From positions 282,711 to 346,710 of the forward strand of contig NZ_JACOFZ010000002.1 in NCBI RefSeq assembly GCF_014284155.1: a DNA stretch of 64,000 nucleotides, given 5' to 3'. Positions within the stretch are counted from its first letter, which is position 1, and each line of letters begins with the position of its first letter. This DNA is from Affinundibacterium nitidum. GTDB taxonomy: Bacteria > Pseudomonadota > Gammaproteobacteria > Burkholderiales > Burkholderiaceae_D. The position numbers and the translations under genes are program-made. A model generated the notes under the pieces. That model saw nothing but the letters and a program-made list of their open reading frames with translations, made no database searches and was not told where the DNA came from. Shown here in pieces: positions 55,801 to 63,074 of this stretch.

Positions 55801-58800
55801 TCAAAAAACGGGAAATTATATTGGGTTGACTCCACCATTATTGCCTTCATGGATGAGCATGGAAAACCGCAAGAATTTATTGGGATACGTACCGATATCA
55901 CTGAACGTAAACAGCACGCCTTATACGAAGAATTTCGCAGTCAAATACTACAATTGATCACAGGCGATGTGTCAATCGACACTCTTACCAATACGATGGC
56001 GAAAGAACTCGAAGCGGTCGATAGCGAGATTTCGTGCAGTATTTTATTCGCCGACGAGAAACAGAAAACCCTACATCTCGCCGCCGCACCAAGTTTGCCC
56101 GACAGTTACAAATCGGCTCTCGAAGTTATCGATATCGCTGACGGCGTGCGCACGGGTGGCACGGCCGCATTTCGCGCGCAACGCGTGATCATCGAAGACA
56201 TCAATACTCATCCTTACTGGGAAGGACACCGAGAGCTAGCCCAAACTGTCGGCATTCATTCTTGCTGGGCACAACCTTTCTTTTCGAGTAATGGGCGAGT
56301 ACTTGGCGTCATTTCGATTTATCACAAAGCGCCCCACAACCCAACAGAGACAGAGTTACGCTTTGTAGAACAAGCTGCAAAATTGCTCGGTATTGCGGTC
56401 GATCGCAAACGTGATGCGGAAGCTTTAGCAAAGAGTGAGGAAAGGTTTGAGCTCGCCGTCGAAGGCGCAGATGAAGGGATTTGGGATCTTGACATCACAA
56501 CTGGGGCCCTGTATCACTCTCCCCGCATGTGGGAAATGTTAGGCTATACAGAAGAAGAATTACCTACCATTCGCGAATGCTGGAATGCAATTACCCATCC
56601 GGATGACATCGCCGAGTTTCTTCGCCAAATGGTTGACCATTTCAAAGATCCGACTAAAGAAGTTCGAGTCACCGTGCGTCTGAAACATAAAAATGGAACT
56701 TGGCGTTGGGTACAGAGCCAGGGACGTGCCACTCGCGATGCACAAGGTCGTGCAATTCGCGTCACTGGCACCAATACGGATGTTACCGATAGGAAGTTGG
56801 CAGAAGAGGCTGCCTTAGCGGCGAACCGCGCTAAGTCAGAATTCTTGGCGAACATGAGCCATGAAATCAGAACGCCGATGAATGGTGTGGTTGGCATGGT
56901 CGATATTCTGCAGCAGACAGCGCTGACGCCTGACCAACGTCATATGTTAGAAACGATACAAAGTTCCTCCGTCGCTTTACTCAGTATTCTCAATGATATT
57001 CTAGATTTTTCTAAAATCGAGGCAGGAAAACTCATCATCGAGACTATCCCAACGTCGGTACGTGATGTTGTAGAAGATGTCACTCGATTAATGCTGAATG
57101 TCGCACATCGCAAGAACATCAAAATTTCTCTCTTCGTGGATCCGCAATTGCCTGAATGGGTTTATCTAGACCCCACTCGCCTACGTCAAATTTTGTTTAA
57201 TTTAGTGGGCAATGCATTAAAGTTCACTCCTCAAAATGGTGGTGAGACCATGTTGCACGTGCACACATCCCATCATCCAGAGCAACAAGCATATTTGCAA
57301 TTCCGGGTCGTTGATCATGGGATTGGGATGTCAGACCAAATTTTATCGAAGCTGTTTCAACCATTCACCCAAGCCGATGCCAGTACCGCGCGACAGTTTG
57401 GTGGAACAGGTCTTGGTCTCTCCATTACCCAGCGTTTGGTGACTCTCATGCATGGGAAATTAAGTGCCAATAGCAGTGAAGGTATTGGTTCGGAATTTAT
57501 TATCGAATTCCCACTCCAAGAAGCACCGGCCCCCGCAGATCGCAAACCACTCGTTCTTCCGAATATCGAAGGGCAAGCCGTACTCTTGGTAACAGATCGC
57601 GTGAGTTGTTCGACCATTCTGCAAACCTACTTGGGTTCAGCCCAAGCGCAAGTCAGCGTCGTACGCAACATCGACGAAGCGAAAAATTACTTGCACGACC
57701 TCTCTTCTATGCCTGTACTCATCTATGACCAACTAAGTTTTGACAAGGCGTATTCGGCCTCAGAGCTACCGACCGGAATCCAGGTCATTGAAATCGGTGA
57801 GAACATCGACAATCGTTCTGATCAAGGACTTAAACTTAATGACTGGCCTTTGTTCTATTACGATCTAATTAGCATGGTTGCCGTCGCCAGCGGTAGACTG
57901 TCCGCGAGCAAACTCTTACAAAGACAGGATCAAGCTCGCATCGAAGCGGTCGATGCAATCACAACAGAGCAGGCCTTAGCACGTGGTCAATTAATTTTAC
58001 TGGCAGAAGATAACGAGACGAATCGCGAAGTACTTATGGAACAATTGAGGCTGCTAGGCTACGCTGCCGAGTCAGCTGAGGATGGCGAAGTCGCCTTGAG
58101 GATGTGGCGTAGCGGCCGTTATGCGTTATTACTGACTGATTGTCATATGCCGAACATGGATGGCTTCGAGCTCACGGCAGCTGTGAGAGAGATCGAAGGT
58201 GAAGAGAAACGATCACCTATCATCGCCATCACAGCCAATGCCATGCAGGGTGAAGCACAACGTTGCCGTGAACGCGGCATGGATGACTATTTATCTAAAC
58301 CATTGCGCTTAAATGAATTAAGAACCATGATGCAAAAATGGTTGCCGGTTGCAAATCTCAAAGGCGAAACTTCCACCAGCGAAGAAGCAACTGTGGATCA
58401 AGGCCCCGATCTGCCAACGAAGATGTCGAGTATCAGTGAGAGTCCTTCAATCAGCGACTTCCCAGTCTGGTCACAGGGAGCACTAGCGGAGCTCATTGGC
58501 AACAATATCAATTTACAAAAACGCTTACTCACCAAGTTCATTGCGAAAGGCGATGATGAAGTCGCCGCCATCAAAACTGCGATTGAGGCGAAAGATCCTG
58601 GGAAGGTAAAAATGTTGGCACATACGATGAAATCTGCCTCACGCTCCGTGGGTGCATTGGCACTCGGGGAAGCTTGTCAAGAAATGGAGGCCGCTGGACG
58701 CGAAGAACGTCTCGCAGACTGTGTTCTTATTCTTCCAAGTTTAATTGACGCGTATCAAGGTGCGAAATTACGCATTAGCGAATACTTAGCAACAGAAGCA

Positions 58801-58803
58801 TGA
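52888..58803 (+). CDS. Multi-PAS hybrid sensor histidine kinase (CHASE-PASx6-GAF-HK-REC-HPt)
   Basis: A 1971-residue membrane sensor. A helix at residues 13-30, a periplasmic CHASE-type domain (about 45-300) and a second helix (about 311-333) come first. Then follow PAS domains at about 350-470, 485-605, 606-735, 736-860 and 889-1010, a GAF domain (1012-1178) and a sixth PAS (1184-1304). The kinase core has phospho-acceptor His1325 (FLANMSHEIRTPMNG), an HATPase with GGTGLGLSI, a receiver-like region lacking the acidic pair (about 1555-1650), a true receiver with Asp1751 (TDCHMPNMDG) and an HPt domain with His1912 (LAHTMKSAS). Phosphotransfer via HPt to the adjacent receiver protein is likely. 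Confidence 0.92.
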   Translation: MLSKLKPQSSIFLPASIFIAGVLISISTAVWRYQIAKQNAELEYQRSKEHIVNEIKQRFNLPLYGIVGLKAQFQINPKLTRKDFRTAVNSRDLASEFPGLRGFSLVQPVSKKHIDEFVAQQRRDGESDFSLRQLSDKNNDDLYVIRYIEPQLGNVKALGLDLGSEKRRREALQRAIDTGSPQMTAALELVQDNRQSSGVIIFLPVYQTGANTNTVEERRQALMYLISTPIVVDELFRGIGQHQSQNIEFELFDVQKDSNYENLLFDSDNHNLLKEADTGSQLFHSEEEIKIHGRALGLYVASTDKLDAEVNGFVPWLIFIGGSFISLLIALLLFHQNELRLRAEIMANQMTDELEKLAQAVKHTSDAVVFTDLNGNITWVNPSFVRMTHYGPNEVRGRPISIYLKSPNHEQQSFDDFQARFNHLTMNHIETKSQAKNGRLYWLEIEKQNLLNAEEELDGYMFVCSEITERRNTLEQLEIAIRDSEALRTTLNLHAIVSIADRSGNIISVNDAFCEISGFSREELIGANHRIVNSGIHPAEFWQEVWQIIGHGKSWRGEICNRTRSGSLYWVDTIITPFQDKQGKIERFVSIRTDITNRKMAEFELKNSQRRLVEAQNAAHIGNYFYDITNDVWTCSSTLDDVFGINSGTIKNMGTWVDLVVPKHRNLVQNHFTHAIAERTRFNLDYQIRRKSDGAVRWVLGLGILNFSDDGRPLSLEGVIQDITDRKEAEIRLKENEDLLNDAQRTARIGSYVTDIKAGTWRGSPMMNEIFGIREDEAKTIETWGQIIAPEYRQRVLEHYQSVVTSDGNFHFDYEVIRPVDGRRCWVSARGHFSYDENGNPITLQGSIKDITEEKEREIELTEYRDKLEQLVEQKTQDLQESVASTERALTALRQQKFVLDEHAIVSICDNKGRITYGNKRFAEISGYSRDEFLGKNHRIINSGHHPASFFREMYETILRGDAWHGEICNRSKNGKLYWVDSTIIAFMDEHGKPQEFIGIRTDITERKQHALYEEFRSQILQLITGDVSIDTLTNTMAKELEAVDSEISCSILFADEKQKTLHLAAAPSLPDSYKSALEVIDIADGVRTGGTAAFRAQRVIIEDINTHPYWEGHRELAQTVGIHSCWAQPFFSSNGRVLGVISIYHKAPHNPTETELRFVEQAAKLLGIAVDRKRDAEALAKSEERFELAVEGADEGIWDLDITTGALYHSPRMWEMLGYTEEELPTIRECWNAITHPDDIAEFLRQMVDHFKDPTKEVRVTVRLKHKNGTWRWVQSQGRATRDAQGRAIRVTGTNTDVTDRKLAEEAALAANRAKSEFLANMSHEIRTPMNGVVGMVDILQQTALTPDQRHMLETIQSSSVALLSILNDILDFSKIEAGKLIIETIPTSVRDVVEDVTRLMLNVAHRKNIKISLFVDPQLPEWVYLDPTRLRQILFNLVGNALKFTPQNGGETMLHVHTSHHPEQQAYLQFRVVDHGIGMSDQILSKLFQPFTQADASTARQFGGTGLGLSITQRLVTLMHGKLSANSSEGIGSEFIIEFPLQEAPAPADRKPLVLPNIEGQAVLLVTDRVSCSTILQTYLGSAQAQVSVVRNIDEAKNYLHDLSSMPVLIYDQLSFDKAYSASELPTGIQVIEIGENIDNRSDQGLKLNDWPLFYYDLISMVAVASGRLSASKLLQRQDQARIEAVDAITTEQALARGQLILLAEDNETNREVLMEQLRLLGYAAESAEDGEVALRMWRSGRYALLLTDCHMPNMDGFELTAAVREIEGEEKRSPIIAITANAMQGEAQRCRERGMDDYLSKPLRLNELRTMMQKWLPVANLKGETSTSEEATVDQGPDLPTKMSSISESPSISDFPVWSQGALAELIGNNINLQKRLLTKFIAKGDDEVAAIKTAIEAKDPGKVKMLAHTMKSASRSVGALALGEACQEMEAAGREERLADCVLILPSLIDAYQGAKLRISEYLATEA

Positions 58804-58960
58804 GAAACAGTGTCAAATAAGCGGTTTTGGTGGATGCCAGACAGAAAACCGTTGATAAGAGGCAATAAAAGAGGCATCACAATTACAGATAATTGGCTAA
58901 CTTGACGGCATACTTGCATCTTGCAGGTCCACATCAGGCCACTTTGAGCAGGAGGAAAAG

Positions 58961-59371
58961 ATGAATACCAGTACGATGACTCCAACCGAACAGTCCGTTC
59001 TCATTCTTGATGATGACGAATTTGCTCAAGATATCTTGATTAGTATGCTTGAGGAGCTTGGCATTACTAAGGTCAGCACCGCCATTGATGGCAATGATGG
59101 TCTGCGCGTATTGGAAGAAATGGCCGTTGAGCCTGACATCTTAATTTGCGACATCTTGATGCCAGATATGGACGGCATGAGTTTTTTAACTGAGCTCGCA
59201 AAAACAAATTACAAAGGTAAAGTGGCACTGGTAAGCGGCATCGATGGAGATATCCTGAGTATCGCTGAGAAAGTCGTGCGCGATGACGGTCTCAATATTA
59301 TCGGCGCCTTCCTCAAACCGATCAAGCTCGATCATTTATCACAAATTATTGCGGCTCCTGTCAGTCATTAG
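58961..59371 (+). CDS. Single-domain response regulator (CheY-like)
   Basis: A 136-residue receiver protein with no output domain. The acidic pocket is LDDDE (residues 16-20), the phospho-acceptor Asp64 (LICDILMPDMDG) and the conserved Lys in FLKPIKL near residue 119. AGGAGG precedes the ATG. It lies 157 bases after the hybrid kinase and in the same direction, so it probably receives phosphate from the kinase's HPt domain and acts through protein contacts, not DNA binding. Confidence 0.92.
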   Translation: MNTSTMTPTEQSVLILDDDEFAQDILISMLEELGITKVSTAIDGNDGLRVLEEMAVEPDILICDILMPDMDGMSFLTELAKTNYKGKVALVSGIDGDILSIAEKVVRDDGLNIIGAFLKPIKLDHLSQIIAAPVSH

Positions 59372-59518
59372 ATGAACAATTTGTGTGATTGAGAAACCCA
59401 AAATCATTTCATATTTGAAGCGCATTAATTAAAAATAGCAAACAGCTAATTGATGAAAAATTAGGCAACGCAATTCACATTCGTTTGCATTTTCTGGACA
59501 ATTTCACGCATATTTCAC

Positions 59519-59546
59519 TTGAGTGATTACCGTATTTCAGTAGACT
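59519..59546 (+). promoter_or_regulatory. Possible promoter of the riboswitch transcript
   Basis: TTGAGT (59519-59524), 16 bases and TAGACT (59541-59546) place a transcription start just ahead of the aptamer. The hexamers are imperfect. Confidence 0.4.
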
Positions 59547-59557
59547 AGCTTCATTAT

Positions 59558-59656
59558 CTATTTTCAGTTCCAAGAGGGCAAACTCGTTGAAAGACGAGGA
59601 CGCAAAGCCACCGGCCTAAAGCACGCGAGTGCAATGGTAGCGGGGTTGCCAAATAG
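59558..59656 (+). promoter_or_regulatory. Cyclic di-GMP-I (GEMM) riboswitch aptamer
   Basis: The conserved core of the class I c-di-GMP riboswitch is present: GGGCAAAC (59577-59584), a P2 stem CTCGT/ACGAG capped by a GAAA tetraloop, GGACGCAAAGCC then ACCGGCCTAA (tetraloop receptor side), a P3 hairpin GCAC/GTGC and ATGGTAGCGGGGTTGCC closing the fold (to 59650). P1 is probably TCTATTT (59557-59563) with AAATAGA (59651-59657). It lies about 75 bases ahead of the sedolisin gene and is followed by a terminator-like hairpin, so it should control that gene in response to c-di-GMP. Confidence 0.93.
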
Positions 59657-59691
59657 AGAAATCGTGCCAGCCAGCGAAAATTTCTCTTTTT
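59655..59691 (+). terminator. Terminator-like hairpin of the riboswitch expression platform
   Basis: AGAGAAAT (59655-59662) pairs with ATTTCTCT (59680-59687), followed by TTTTG. Its 5' arm shares two or three bases with the 3' side of P1, so ligand-stabilised P1 could oppose termination. The stem is AT-rich and the loop large, so strength is uncertain. Confidence 0.55.
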
Positions 59692-59704
59692 GTTCAAGCG
59701 TTGC

Positions 59705-59724
59705 TCTCTCCTTTATTTGAGAGA
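59705..59724 (+). promoter_or_regulatory. Hairpin covering the ribosome-binding site of the sedolisin gene
   Basis: TCTCTC (59705-59710) is perfectly complementary to GAGAGA (59719-59724), the only Shine-Dalgarno-like sequence before ATG 59731. The hairpin could limit translation and be part of the riboswitch platform. Confidence 0.45.
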
Positions 59725-59730
59725 CGCACT

Positions 59731-62700
59731 ATGAAATCCAAGCCACCTGTCAGTCAAGCCAAGCGCATTGCCTTCCCTACCATGTTGGCGGCGTTAAGCT
59801 ACTCTGGTGTGTTACTCGCCAGTGCATTTCTCCTCGCTAATCTGAGTGCTTGTAGCTCGGGCGACACGACGACACAAAACAATTCAAGCTTAGCGCCTGC
59901 GCCAGCTCCGGTAGCAACCGCGAAGCTCGAGTTTCATCAAGAAGTGGCTAAATCTGAACTCGTTCAACAACAAGCCAGACCTTCGTTCCATTTAGCACCA
60001 GTTGTGTTGGAAGCACCAACGAGTGAAACGATCATCCGCTCTGAACATCGGCCTGCACATCAACAGGCAATCAGTGCAGATAGTTTAAGCCTGTCAACCC
60101 GTGGCACTCCAATTGCAGACATTCAAAAAGGCCTACAACGCCAACGAGATACATATGCAGCGATGGTGCAAGCAGGTGTATCACCGCCACCGACAGCGAC
60201 AGCAATGGTCGCGACATACACACCAGCGCAAATTCGCGCTGCTTACGGTTTGCCAGCGATTCCTGCTGGCACAAGCTATACCGCAGCTCAAGCGGCGGCG
60301 TTAGGCGCTAAACAAACAATCTACATCGTTGACGCGATGCATAACCCGAATATTGCTGCGGAACTAGCGGCCTTTAATCAACGATTTGCCTTACCCACAT
60401 GTACCACTAAAGCAGTCGCCAGCAACGCAACTTTGCCTCTCGCTGCGCCGAGCGCGACTTCATGTGATTTGTCGATCGTGTTTGCCAACACCGCTGGCGC
60501 GATGACCAGCACAGCGCCAGCCTATGATTCCGGCTGGGCTACAGAAATTGCTCTTGACGTTCAATGGGCTCACGCGATCGCCCCATTGGCGCGCATCGTC
60601 GTGATCGAAGCGCCTGATGCCAGCGTCAACAGCTTAACCAATGCCGTTAAATTAGCCAATGCCATGGGGCCTGGTGTAGTGTCGATGAGCTTTGGTGCGC
60701 CAGAAGGTAGCTGGGGCAGCAGTTTCGATTCCACTTTCACCACCACCGGAATGAGCTACTTAGCCGCAACCGGAGACGCAGGAATGGAAGTTGAATGGCC
60801 CTCTGCTTCAAGTAATGTGCTAGCTGTTGGTGGTACTTCCCTCACTTACAGCGGAACAGGCAACCGCAGCGAAGTGGCCTGGAGTCAAACGGGCGGTGGC
60901 ATCAGTGCGTATATCGCCACACCTAAATATCAAGCGAACACTGTGCCTGGTATGGGTACGGCTGTGCGTCGCACAGTAGCCGATGTCTCTTTCAATGCGA
61001 ATCCATCGACTGGTCAGTACGTCGCCTCTATTAATCCGGGCTCAAGCACGGCAAATTGGATTAGTGCCGGCGGTACGAGTCTTTCTACACCGCAATGGGC
61101 AGGTTTGATTGCTATCGTTAATGCACAACGCCTCGCTGCAGGCAAAGCACTACTAGGTGCCCCACATACAATGTTATATGGCAATGTCGCCAGCGTCTCT
61201 GGCAACTACGCGAGTGCCTTCCTCGATATCACCAGCGGCAGTCATGGCACTTGCGCCACATGTTCTGCGAAAACTGGCTATGATCAGGCCACAGGTCTTG
61301 GTACACCCAACGTTACCAACTTACTTTCGCAATTGAGTAATACCAGTGTCGCTGCGGCACCGCCAAGTATTTCTTCAGCTACGATCAGTGGCGAGACTGG
61401 TACAGCATTAACCTATACCGTCGCTGCCAGTGGTAGCAACCCATTGAGCTTTAGCTTATCTGGCGCACCCACTGGAATGAGCATTAGCTCGGCTGGGATC
61501 TTGACGTGGGCAACGCCAGTCGTTGGCACTTATTCTGTTACGGTCATCGCCAAAGACAGTGTCGCTAATCTCACCTCTCAGGCTGTCATCACGATCAAGA
61601 TTACCGCACCTGTACCACCGAGCATCACAGCTGCCAGCGTCAACGGCACAGTCGGCCAAGCACTTAGCTTTAATATCAGCGCAACCGGCAGCAATCCACT
61701 GACCTACAGTTTAACCGGCGCACCAACGGGCATGACAGTCAACACAAGTGGTGTCCTCAGCTGGGCAGCGCCAGTGCTCGGTAAATATTCCGTCACGGCA
61801 GTGGTGAAGGACAGTAAGTCTGGTTTAACCGCTCAGGCGATTTATACGGTCACTGTCGTCAATCCACCGGCTCCTAGTATTGCAGCTGGGGCGATTAGTG
61901 GCGCAGTCGGCAAAGCACTCACATTCAATGTCTGCGCAGTCGCTTCAAACCCTGTGACCTATAGCATGACTGGTGCGCCAAGTGGTATGACGATCAGCAC
62001 TGCAGGCGCTGTTAGCTGGCCGACACCAGTCTTGGGCAAATACACATTGACCATCACTGCAAAAGACACGCTTTCCGGCCTATCTGGTTCTGGTGTTTAT
62101 ACTGTCACGATTGTTAATCCACCAGCACCAATCGTAAGCGCACAAACTATTAACGGCAAAGTAGGAACTGCACTCAGCTTTACACCGAGTGTCGTTGCTT
62201 CTAACCCAGTAAGCTTTACCTTAACTGGGGCACCTTCCGGTATGAGTATCAGCAGCACTGGGGTGGTGAGCTGGGCGACGCCAATACTCGGCACTTACAA
62301 TGTCAGTGTTACCGCCAAAGACAATGCAACCGGACTCAGTGGGCAAGCAAATATTACGGTGACAATCACCAACCCACCAGCGCCCGTAGTCACAGCCCAA
62401 ACGATCAATGGCACCGTAGGCACGGCATTAAGTTTCACACCGCAAGTTACCGCTTCAAATCCAGTCAGCTATAGCATGACGGGCGCACCATCGGGCATGA
62501 ACATCGCAAGCGCTGGGGCTATTGCTTGGGCTTCGCCTGTTGCAGGAACCTATAACGTGACGATCATCGCGAAAGACATTAAGACTGGTCTGAGCGGCCA
62601 AGCAACAATCACTTTCGTCATTAGTGTTGCTGGTCCAGTCATTACAGCACCTGCACAGAATGGTGTCGCTGGTAAGCCATTGAGTGGCAGCATCACCATT

Positions 62701-62898
62701 ACAGATCCTGGTGTGAGCTATATTTCTGTATCAATCAGCGGCGTTCCTCTCGGCATGTCGATGGCGATGAATGGCATGAGCATTACCACGAATTGGGCGT
62801 CTCCAGTGACAGGCTCCTACACCATGAAGGTAACCGTGACAGATTCGGCCGGGCGCACTGCGACCGCAGATGTACCAATTACAATTGCAGCAAAATAG
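59731..62898 (+). CDS. Sedolisin (S53) family serine-carboxyl peptidase lipoprotein with Ig-like repeats
   Basis: A 1055-residue secreted protease. The lipobox LSAC (Cys41, followed by Ser) predicts an outer-membrane lipoprotein. After a linker and a short pro-region the S53 domain (about 160-535) shows the Glu272/Asp276 pair (GWATEIALD), oxyanion Asp349 (ATGDAG) and nucleophile Ser450 (GGTSLSTP), and a calcium-site end (SAFLDITSG, GYDQATGLGTPN). Six Ig-like (He_PIG type) repeats of about 84 residues follow, each with SxTGAPxGMxI and GxYxVTxxAKD. ATG 59731 is preferred over a TTG at 59701 because it has a Shine-Dalgarno and places the signal peptide properly. It has its own terminator. Confidence 0.93.
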   Translation: MKSKPPVSQAKRIAFPTMLAALSYSGVLLASAFLLANLSACSSGDTTTQNNSSLAPAPAPVATAKLEFHQEVAKSELVQQQARPSFHLAPVVLEAPTSETIIRSEHRPAHQQAISADSLSLSTRGTPIADIQKGLQRQRDTYAAMVQAGVSPPPTATAMVATYTPAQIRAAYGLPAIPAGTSYTAAQAAALGAKQTIYIVDAMHNPNIAAELAAFNQRFALPTCTTKAVASNATLPLAAPSATSCDLSIVFANTAGAMTSTAPAYDSGWATEIALDVQWAHAIAPLARIVVIEAPDASVNSLTNAVKLANAMGPGVVSMSFGAPEGSWGSSFDSTFTTTGMSYLAATGDAGMEVEWPSASSNVLAVGGTSLTYSGTGNRSEVAWSQTGGGISAYIATPKYQANTVPGMGTAVRRTVADVSFNANPSTGQYVASINPGSSTANWISAGGTSLSTPQWAGLIAIVNAQRLAAGKALLGAPHTMLYGNVASVSGNYASAFLDITSGSHGTCATCSAKTGYDQATGLGTPNVTNLLSQLSNTSVAAAPPSISSATISGETGTALTYTVAASGSNPLSFSLSGAPTGMSISSAGILTWATPVVGTYSVTVIAKDSVANLTSQAVITIKITAPVPPSITAASVNGTVGQALSFNISATGSNPLTYSLTGAPTGMTVNTSGVLSWAAPVLGKYSVTAVVKDSKSGLTAQAIYTVTVVNPPAPSIAAGAISGAVGKALTFNVCAVASNPVTYSMTGAPSGMTISTAGAVSWPTPVLGKYTLTITAKDTLSGLSGSGVYTVTIVNPPAPIVSAQTINGKVGTALSFTPSVVASNPVSFTLTGAPSGMSISSTGVVSWATPILGTYNVSVTAKDNATGLSGQANITVTITNPPAPVVTAQTINGTVGTALSFTPQVTASNPVSYSMTGAPSGMNIASAGAIAWASPVAGTYNVTIIAKDIKTGLSGQATITFVISVAGPVITAPAQNGVAGKPLSGSITITDPGVSYISVSISGVPLGMSMAMNGMSITTNWASPVTGSYTMKVTVTDSAGRTATADVPITIAAK
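61365..62896 (+). repeat. Six in-frame repeats coding Ig-like domains
   Basis: The 3' half of the sedolisin gene is built from six units of about 250-255 bases. Units 1-5 are close in sequence, with GTxGxALxF and SGAP(S/T)GM at fixed places; unit 6 is degenerate. Repeat number is likely to vary by recombination between strains. Confidence 0.8.
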
Positions 62899-62944
62899 TT
62901 TCTCCCCCCAAGGTAGTTGATGTAAGCAAGCAAAAGTGACTATG

Positions 62945-62980
62945 CGGCGTACACGTTCCAAGCGTGTACGCCGTTTTTTT
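62945..62980 (+). terminator. Terminator of the sedolisin gene
   Basis: An 11-bp perfect stem, CGGCGTACACG (62945-62955) with CGTGTACGCCG (62963-62973), has a 7-base loop and ends in seven T residues. Confidence 0.95.
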
Positions 62981-63074
62981 GTTTTCAGAAAAATGACGAG
63001 AAGTCCGGTTTTACCCTAAAATCTCGGCATTCATGCACATCTGTGCTGTTGTGAACTACATTTAGGAATACATT

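Noticed and set aside
61365-62896. CRISPR-like or satellite repeat array
   Set aside because: The units are about 250 bases, in frame and protein-coding; they are Ig-like domains.
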